Origin: Gimibacter soli | GTDB lineage: Bacteria > Pseudomonadota > Alphaproteobacteria > Sphingomonadales > Kordiimonadaceae | Direction: 5' to 3' | Assembly (NCBI RefSeq): GCF_028463845.1 | Contig: NZ_CP116805.1 | Span: forward strand, 2,728,001 to 2,792,000 | Length of the DNA: 64,000 nt | Shown: positions 59,442 through 64,000 of the stretch, one piece after another | How the letters are laid out: each line of letters starts with the position of its first letter | Numbering within the stretch: the first letter of the stretch is position 1 | Translations under genes and position numbers: made by a program | The notes under the pieces: generated by a model | Database searches by the model: none | Told to the model about the DNA's origin: nothing | The model's input: the letters and a program-made list of their open reading frames with translations, nothing else

Positions 59442-59503
59442 AAGCTATCCCCAACAGCAGGCGTCGGCACGGCCGTACACCTGTCTTTCCCATCCCGACT
59501 CAA

Positions 59504-59532
59504 TTAGTATGCTTATGATACAATTGTGTCAA
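59504..59532 (-). promoter_or_regulatory. Promoter and operator of the hydroxycinnamate operon
   Basis: On the minus strand TTGACA (59532-59527) and TACTAA (59509-59504) are spaced by 17 bases, a near-consensus promoter. A partly palindromic site, plus strand TAGTATG-N5-GATAC-AA (59505-59523), overlaps the -10 and spacer, so a bound repressor would block RNA polymerase. The same TAGTATG-N5-GATAC occurs at the TonB receptor promoter. The MarR protein encoded just upstream is the natural binder. Confidence 0.75.
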
Positions 59533-59584
59533 CATACATAACCGACTTGCAACTATACCCATACTTTCAAGGCTTTATCCGGCT

Positions 59585-60037
59585 TCAGGCTTTAGGCTTG
59601 CTACGAACCGATGTTCGCACCTTGCTCAGCAAACGACGAAGCTCTGCGCGCTCGTCAGCACTCAGATCGCCGAAGGCGTGCTGGTCGTGAAGCGCCGTCG
59701 CCTGCTCCACCTTTTCCTGCAGCACAAGCCCGGCCGGCGTCATGTGAAGCGCATTGCTGCGGCGGTCCCGCCCGGGCCTTCTCTCGACCGCGCCGAGGGC
59801 GACAAGTTGGTCAACCAGCTTCATTGTGCTGGCCCGGTTGACCCCAAGCGCACGTCCGAGCGCCACCTGATCACATCCCTCATGCAAGGCCACATAGAAA
59901 AGCGCTGTTGCCCTTGCAGGCGTCAGGCCATGCTCCGCCAGTTCCGCCGACAGAAGCGCCATGGTCGCCACATCGGTCTGGTGCAGTTGATAGCCAAGCC
60001 GCTTTGCAATGATGCCTAGTGAAGTTACGCCACTCAT
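59585..60037 (-). CDS. MarR family regulator, likely hydroxycinnamate-responsive
   Basis: The 150-residue protein has the MarR winged helix: ARATALFYVALHEGCDQVALGRALGVNRASTMKLVDQL, followed by the wing VERRPGRDRRSNALHMTP. In SYK-6 FerC, and in CouR and HcaR systems, MarR proteins repress the hydroxycinnamate genes until the CoA thioester binds. It lies 143 bases upstream of the MFS-vdh-hydratase-ferA set, same strand, with the candidate operator in between. Confidence 0.87.
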   Translation of the reverse strand: MSGVTSLGIIAKRLGYQLHQTDVATMALLSAELAEHGLTPARATALFYVALHEGCDQVALGRALGVNRASTMKLVDQLVALGAVERRPGRDRRSNALHMTPAGLVLQEKVEQATALHDQHAFGDLSADERAELRRLLSKVRTSVRSKPKA

Positions 60038-60140
60038 ATTCTTGCCGGATCAAGTTGAAACCAAGCCCTGAACCTATGGACAATTGATGGCATGAACAAG
60101 TTTGAAATTGCGCCCTTGCGTGCACCACTTCCCTTGTTCT

Positions 60141-60184
60141 CAAAGATCGGGATTGCTGCCCTTTCGGGCAGGTCCCGATCTTTG
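60141..60184 (-). terminator. Strong hairpin after the TonB receptor gene
   Basis: CAAAGATCGGGA (60141-60152) and TCCCGATCTTTG (60173-60184) form a perfect 12-base-pair stem, and CTGCCC-TTTC-GGGCAG-like sequence in the loop forms a second stem. No U-run follows on the minus strand. It probably ends the receptor transcript or protects its 3' end. Confidence 0.6.
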
Positions 60185-60200
60185 ATCCTTAGCCCTGCCG

Positions 60201-62543
60201 TCAGAACTCCAGACCGGCACTCAGGAACCAGGTGCGTTTCCGGGCATAGATGATTTCGGCATACCCGGTCGCTGTCGAGAGCGACGAGTTGCCCGCCACC
60301 GGATAAAGCTCGTCCGTCAGGTTTTCGATCCCGAACGTCAGGTTCCAGCCACCCTCGCGCTCGGCAAGCCGGAGTGAGGCATTGACAAGCGTGACGCCCT
60401 TGTCCTGTGCAACCTCGATGCTGTTCGCAGCATCGAAGAACTGGGACGCGGTGTAGGACAGGTCAACCCGCGGGGTCAGCTCAAGATCGCCCGACAACGG
60501 GAAGACATAGCTCACGCCGATGTTGCCTTTCCATTTGGGGGTGAAGGGCAAGCGGTTGTCTGGTCCAACGGTCGCCGTGGTGCCGGGCACCTCGGTAATC
60601 TCGTCGATCTTGCTGTCCAGATAGCCGAGGCTGCCTTCGATCATGAAGCGGTCGGTCGGCACAAAGGCCATCTCAAGCTCCGCCCCGTCGATCGTTGCCG
60701 AGCCTGCGTTGAACAGCAACGGCACCACGCCAAGGCGGTAGATAAGCTGGATATCCTTGTACTTGGTGTGGAAAAGCGCACCGTTCAGGCGGAAGACCCG
60801 GTTGATGTCGGCCTTGAAGCCCGCTTCGAGGTTGGTGGCACGTTCCTCATCGAACGCAATCGGCAAGAAGCCCGGAGGCGGTGCATTGTAGCGCTGGTTA
60901 TAACCACCGCTCTTGAACCCCTGCGACCAGCTTGCATAGGTCATCAGCGAGTCAGACCAGCGATACTGCGCCTTGAGCGTACCGGTCATGGAGGAGAAGT
61001 CCGTCTCGAAAAGGTCGGGCTCTACAAACAGTGCCGGGGTGCTGGTTGGCAGCGGATCCGGATCCGGCAGGGTCGACGGGAAGATATTGAAGGCAATGAG
61101 CTGCATCCCCTTCGTTTCTTCTGTGTAGCGAAGCCCGCCAGAAACCGAGAAGCGATCCGACACATCATATGTCCATTCCGTAAATCCGGCCCAGCTTTCG
61201 GTGCTGAGATCAACGATTTGCAGATCGCGCGAGCCCACACCGCCAGCGGCAACCACTGGCGGTGGCGCCCCGAGAAAGACAGTTACATAGTCATTGGTGT
61301 CTTCATCGAAATAATAGAGGCCGGCAACACCGTGCAGCGCGCCGAATTCGAACAGCGCCTGGAATTCCTGGCTAAACTGCTTGCTTACGCTCGAATAGTC
61401 AGTGGTCAGGATCGTGAAGGGCGTGTTGTCGGCATCGCGAACACCAGACCAGGTAAGATCCCTGTATGCCGTGACCGACTTCAGCGAGACATTATCGTTA
61501 ACCGTCCAGTCGATAACACCGGAGAGGCCCCAGTTCTCGGTCTTGCTGCTCACATCTGCGTTGCCGCCGTTCGTGAATGGCCCGAGGTTCCAGAAATTGT
61601 TGGCGCACCGCGGATCATTGATTTCCGGCGTGCTCGGCGGCGGGAACGTTGCCCCCGGACACCCCGCGCCAACGCTGACCGCTGCAACAAATGCTGCGTT
61701 GGGATTGATTTCCTTGAACACGAACGGCGAGCCGTTTTCGTCTGCCTTGCTGTAGTCGGCTCGAACGGTCACGGTGACATCTGCACTTGGCGTCCAGCGC
61801 AACGCACCCTTCACGGCCCAATTGTCAGTATCACCAAGGTCAAGGCCATCAACGAGGCGGGTAACATAGCCGTCGCGTGTACGCCGGCTTACCGAAACAC
61901 GGCTCTTCAAGGTTTCGCCAAGCGGCAAGTCTGCCGCAACCGAAAACTCCCGCTGGTTGTCGCTGCCGATCCGCACCTTCGCGCTGCCGCCAAGTTCGTC
62001 GCCCGGCGTGTTCGAGGTCAGGATCACAGCGCCGCCAATCGTGTTGCGCCCGAAAAGTGTGCCCTGCGGACCGCGAAGAACCTGGACATTGGCGACATCA
62101 TTGAAATCCATCGCGCCGCCGACCGACCGGCCCATATAGACATCATCCACATAGATGCCGACACCGGGGTCAACAGCCCCCGTCGGGTCCACCTGGCCGA
62201 TACCACGAATGAAGACCTGGGCGGCCGAATTGTTGCCCGAAAGCTGGCCGTAGCTTGTGAATTGCAGGCCCGGCGTGATGCGATCAAGGTCCGTCGTGCC
62301 GTTGATCTGCTGGCGCTCCAGCGCCTTTTCCGAGAAGGCCGATACTGCAATCGGCGTGTCCTGCATGTTTTCTTCGCGCTTACGCGCCGTCACCACAACT
62401 TCCTCAATCATGATGACGCTGGACTCTTGCTGCCCCGCCGCATTGGCAGCCGCTGCGGGCACAAGAATCGTGGCAGCCGCCATAACTGTAGAGATGACAT
62501 AAGTAGAACTGGCGCCGCGAAGGCGCGACTTGATGCTGGTCAT
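60201..62543 (-). CDS. TonB-dependent receptor of the hydroxycinnamate regulon
   Basis: The 780-residue product has a signal peptide (to about AANAAG), the plug start IEEVVVTARKREENMQDTP, the block [21 protein letters not shown] and a terminal FLSAGLEF. The start at 62543 has GGGGAGGGG just upstream; the frame is open to 62600. It shares an operator with the ferulate operon, so it likely takes up a lignin-derived aromatic, perhaps an ester or oligomer too big for porins. SYK-6 uses a TonB receptor (DdvT) for lignin-derived biphenyl uptake, a useful precedent. Confidence 0.9.
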   Translation of the reverse strand: MTSIKSRLRGASSTYVISTVMAAATILVPAAAANAAGQQESSVIMIEEVVVTARKREENMQDTPIAVSAFSEKALERQQINGTTDLDRITPGLQFTSYGQLSGNNSAAQVFIRGIGQVDPTGAVDPGVGIYVDDVYMGRSVGGAMDFNDVANVQVLRGPQGTLFGRNTIGGAVILTSNTPGDELGGSAKVRIGSDNQREFSVAADLPLGETLKSRVSVSRRTRDGYVTRLVDGLDLGDTDNWAVKGALRWTPSADVTVTVRADYSKADENGSPFVFKEINPNAAFVAAVSVGAGCPGATFPPPSTPEINDPRCANNFWNLGPFTNGGNADVSSKTENWGLSGVIDWTVNDNVSLKSVTAYRDLTWSGVRDADNTPFTILTTDYSSVSKQFSQEFQALFEFGALHGVAGLYYFDEDTNDYVTVFLGAPPPVVAAGGVGSRDLQIVDLSTESWAGFTEWTYDVSDRFSVSGGLRYTEETKGMQLIAFNIFPSTLPDPDPLPTSTPALFVEPDLFETDFSSMTGTLKAQYRWSDSLMTYASWSQGFKSGGYNQRYNAPPPGFLPIAFDEERATNLEAGFKADINRVFRLNGALFHTKYKDIQLIYRLGVVPLLFNAGSATIDGAELEMAFVPTDRFMIEGSLGYLDSKIDEITEVPGTTATVGPDNRLPFTPKWKGNIGVSYVFPLSGDLELTPRVDLSYTASQFFDAANSIEVAQDKGVTLVNASLRLAEREGGWNLTFGIENLTDELYPVAGNSSLSTATGYAEIIYARKRTWFLSAGLEF

Positions 62544-62847
62544 GGACCCCTCCCCAATTGTTCCGCATCTCCCAACCCGCCAAACGGCTGCCATATTCAC
62601 TCAAGGCAGACCAGACCTGTTGAAGAGACCGCACCGAACACCCTCCCTGGCAGTCGGTTCGAAAATAGTATGACTAGGATACTGTCTGCATGCAATACTA
62701 TTTATCGCATGCCTTAACCATAAATGGCGCATTTGTGTATTGCACCGCCGCCGCAGCTCGCCTGGAAGGCAAGAAACGGCCCTCTCCGGCGCGCATGCCG
62801 GCTCGCACAAACTGTTTCAGCAATAGGCCGGGGTTGAAGAAAGCCCG
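62544..62847 (-). promoter_or_regulatory. Upstream region of the TonB receptor gene
   Basis: The 304-base gap between vanA and the receptor gene holds the operator and promoter at 62665-62684 and an outer inverted pair AATAGTAT (62664-62671) / ATACTATT (62695-62702). The rest, nearer vanA, has only weak GC-rich hairpins and no clear terminator for vanA. Confidence 0.5.
62665..62684 (-). promoter_or_regulatory. Operator and -10 of the TonB receptor gene
   Basis: The plus-strand site TAGTATG-N5-GATAC-TG (62666-62684) matches the ferulate operon site at all 12 fixed positions. On the minus strand its half holds a -10 TACTAT (62670-62665), placed as in the other promoter. The -35 here is poor (TTGCAT at 19-base spacing), suggesting a weaker or differently activated promoter. 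Confidence 0.65.
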
Positions 62848-63909
62848 TCAGGCACCAATAGCGGCCCTGCCGCTTTCCGCAGCAGCCTGTTCGGCCTTGA
62901 GCAGGCGAGACAGAATGCCCCGAGCCCGCACGCCGCCGGCATCGATATTCAGCCCCAGCAGACGACGATCCGGATAAGCCAGCAGATTGGCTTGCTGGCG
63001 TTCGAGCATCTCGAGGTCTTCGCTGAATATCTTGCCCTGCCCTTCGCGGATGCTATCGGTGATGGCCTGATCGTCAGGCTTGAATCGACGGGCCATCCCC
63101 CAGAAATACCAGTGCGAGGTCCCTGTTTCCGGCGTGATGAAATCAACCACAATGCTGGAAGCCTTCACGTCATCCGGCGCGTCGTAGCCCCCATACCCGG
63201 CATGGGCGACCCCGACCTCGATCATCACATGGCTCGGCGGGCTGAAGCGGCAGATTTGCCAGCGGTCGACAGGCTTGTCATCTGCAAGGCCATTGGCCCG
63301 CAGCGCCATCTGCCAGAACGGCGGAGGCATCACATTCTCCATGTGGCGACTGGTGACAACCTGTTCCCCTTCAATAGTGGTTGTGGGGGCAGCTTCGTCG
63401 ATCTCCTTCTGGCCGATGCTGTTTGCATGTACGTAAGTCTCATGCGTCAGGTCCATCAGGTTGTCGATCATCAGGCGGTAGTCGCACTGGATATGGAAAC
63501 GCCCACCACCATAGGCCCACGCAGGATCCTCCGCCCATTCGAGATGATGGATTAGGCCGGGATCTGCCAGCTCACGATGGCCCGGCCACACCCAGATGAA
63601 GCCGTAGCGTTCCTCCACCGCGAAGGACTTGATCCGCGGAAAGCTGTCAACACGCTGCCCGGGCATCGCAAGGGTTGCACCGTCGCACCCCATTGTCAGC
63701 CCGTGATAGCCGCACACAAGCTTGCCCTCCCGGACCGTACCGAGCGAAAGAGGCGCGCCGCGATGCGGGCAGAAATCTTCCACTGCAGCAACCCGGCCGC
63801 CCTCACCGCGATAAAATACGATCTTCTCGCCGCAGATCTGACGCCCCAAAGGCCCTTCAGCGATTTCATCCGGCGTACAGGCAACGTACCAGGCATTCTT
63901 CAGGAACAT
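62848..63909 (-). CDS. vanA: Vanillate O-demethylase oxygenase subunit
   Basis: The 353-residue protein is a Rieske oxygenase of the VanA type. It starts MFLKNAWYVACTPDE, has the Rieske site CPHRGAPLSLG and CGYHG, and the non-haem iron motif DNLMDLTHETYVHAN. It oxidatively removes the methyl group of vanillate to give protocatechuate and formaldehyde. The start at 63909 has GGGGAGAGACGAG upstream; the ATG at 63924 has none. The reductase gene vanB is not in the window and may lie beyond the edge or elsewhere. Confidence 0.9.
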   Translation of the reverse strand: MFLKNAWYVACTPDEIAEGPLGRQICGEKIVFYRGEGGRVAAVEDFCPHRGAPLSLGTVREGKLVCGYHGLTMGCDGATLAMPGQRVDSFPRIKSFAVEERYGFIWVWPGHRELADPGLIHHLEWAEDPAWAYGGGRFHIQCDYRLMIDNLMDLTHETYVHANSIGQKEIDEAAPTTTIEGEQVVTSRHMENVMPPPFWQMALRANGLADDKPVDRWQICRFSPPSHVMIEVGVAHAGYGGYDAPDDVKASSIVVDFITPETGTSHWYFWGMARRFKPDDQAITDSIREGQGKIFSEDLEMLERQQANLLAYPDRRLLGLNIDAGGVRARGILSRLLKAEQAAAESGRAAIGA

Positions 63910-63928
63910 CTCGTCTCTCCCCATTCAC

Positions 63929-63992
63929 AATGGATCCAATATTTGCTGTTTTAAGCGTTAGTCAACACATATTGATATTTAATGGATCCATA
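63929..63992 (-). promoter_or_regulatory. VanR-type operators and promoter of vanA
   Basis: Two palindromic sites, AATGGATCCAAT (63929-63940) and AATGGATCCATA (63981-63992), are near matches to the Caulobacter VanR operator ATTGGATCCAAT. They lie 52 bases apart, about five helical turns, around a minus-strand -35 TTGACT (63965-63960). The proximal one would overlap the -10/+1 region. This implies a GntR-family VanR repressor relieved by vanillate; its gene is probably just outside the window. Confidence 0.75.
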
Positions 63993-64000
63993 ATAAAACT

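Noticed and set aside
60768-62717. 649-residue open frame on the plus strand
   Set aside because: Antisense to the TonB receptor gene, which has a signal peptide, plug motifs and ribosome binding site. The plus-strand protein has no recognisable domain.

Overview
The window reads as a chromosome segment of a Gram-negative aerobic alphaproteobacterium, probably sphingomonad-, Caulobacter- or Kordiimonas-like. The signs are moderately GC-rich DNA, three large TonB-dependent receptors with the usual plug start (VTAQKRE or VTARKRE), sphingomonad-type protocatechuate 4,5-cleavage (lig) genes, an ADP-forming feruloyl-CoA synthetase type, and a Caulobacter-like vanillate operator. The genus cannot be fixed from the sequence alone. 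There are no rRNA or tRNA genes, no CRISPR array, and no integrase or transposase.

Layout. 1-863: end of an O-antigen ligase-type membrane protein. 999-6174 (minus): a peptide-use cluster with a serine hydrolase, a POT peptide transporter, a LysR regulator and a P1/DmpA-type peptidase. 6489-12430 (plus): TonB receptor, PaiB-like protein, SpuC-like aminotransferase and succinate-semialdehyde-type dehydrogenase, a likely polyamine/amine route. 12707-24653 (plus): TetR regulator, then an aromatic amine dehydrogenase cluster (aauB-E-D-A) with two c-type cytochromes, a TonB receptor, two acyl-CoA ligases and an aldehyde dehydrogenase. Together these could take an aromatic amine to aldehyde, acid and CoA ester.

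24891-43144 is the accessory part. Three direct copies of a ~107-bp repeat (24891, 32361, 43038) bound two modules. Module 1 carries a small Cys-rich exported protein, CusB, CusA and a P1B ATPase (copper/silver efflux). Module 2 carries three exported hydrolases, an alginate-export-type porin, a winged-helix/STAND ATPase regulator, a NarL-type response regulator and a beta-propeller sensor kinase. The repeats have a palindromic core and tandem TTGGCGCA-like boxes, and look like recombinase attachment sites. No integrase lies between them.

43381-63909 is a lignin-aromatic pathway. Ferulate or p-coumarate is activated (FerA type), cleaved (hydratase-lyase) and the aldehyde oxidised (Vdh type). 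Vanillate is demethylated by VanA and 4-hydroxybenzoate hydroxylated by PobA, both giving protocatechuate. LigAB, C, I, U, J and K then take it to pyruvate and oxaloacetate. Regulation is unusually readable: a LysR protein with two tandem helix-turn-helix domains sits between the divergent lig operons; an identical-architecture site TAGTATG-N5-GATAC overlaps the -10 of both the hydroxycinnamate operon and its TonB receptor; and two VanO-like palindromes sit upstream of vanA.
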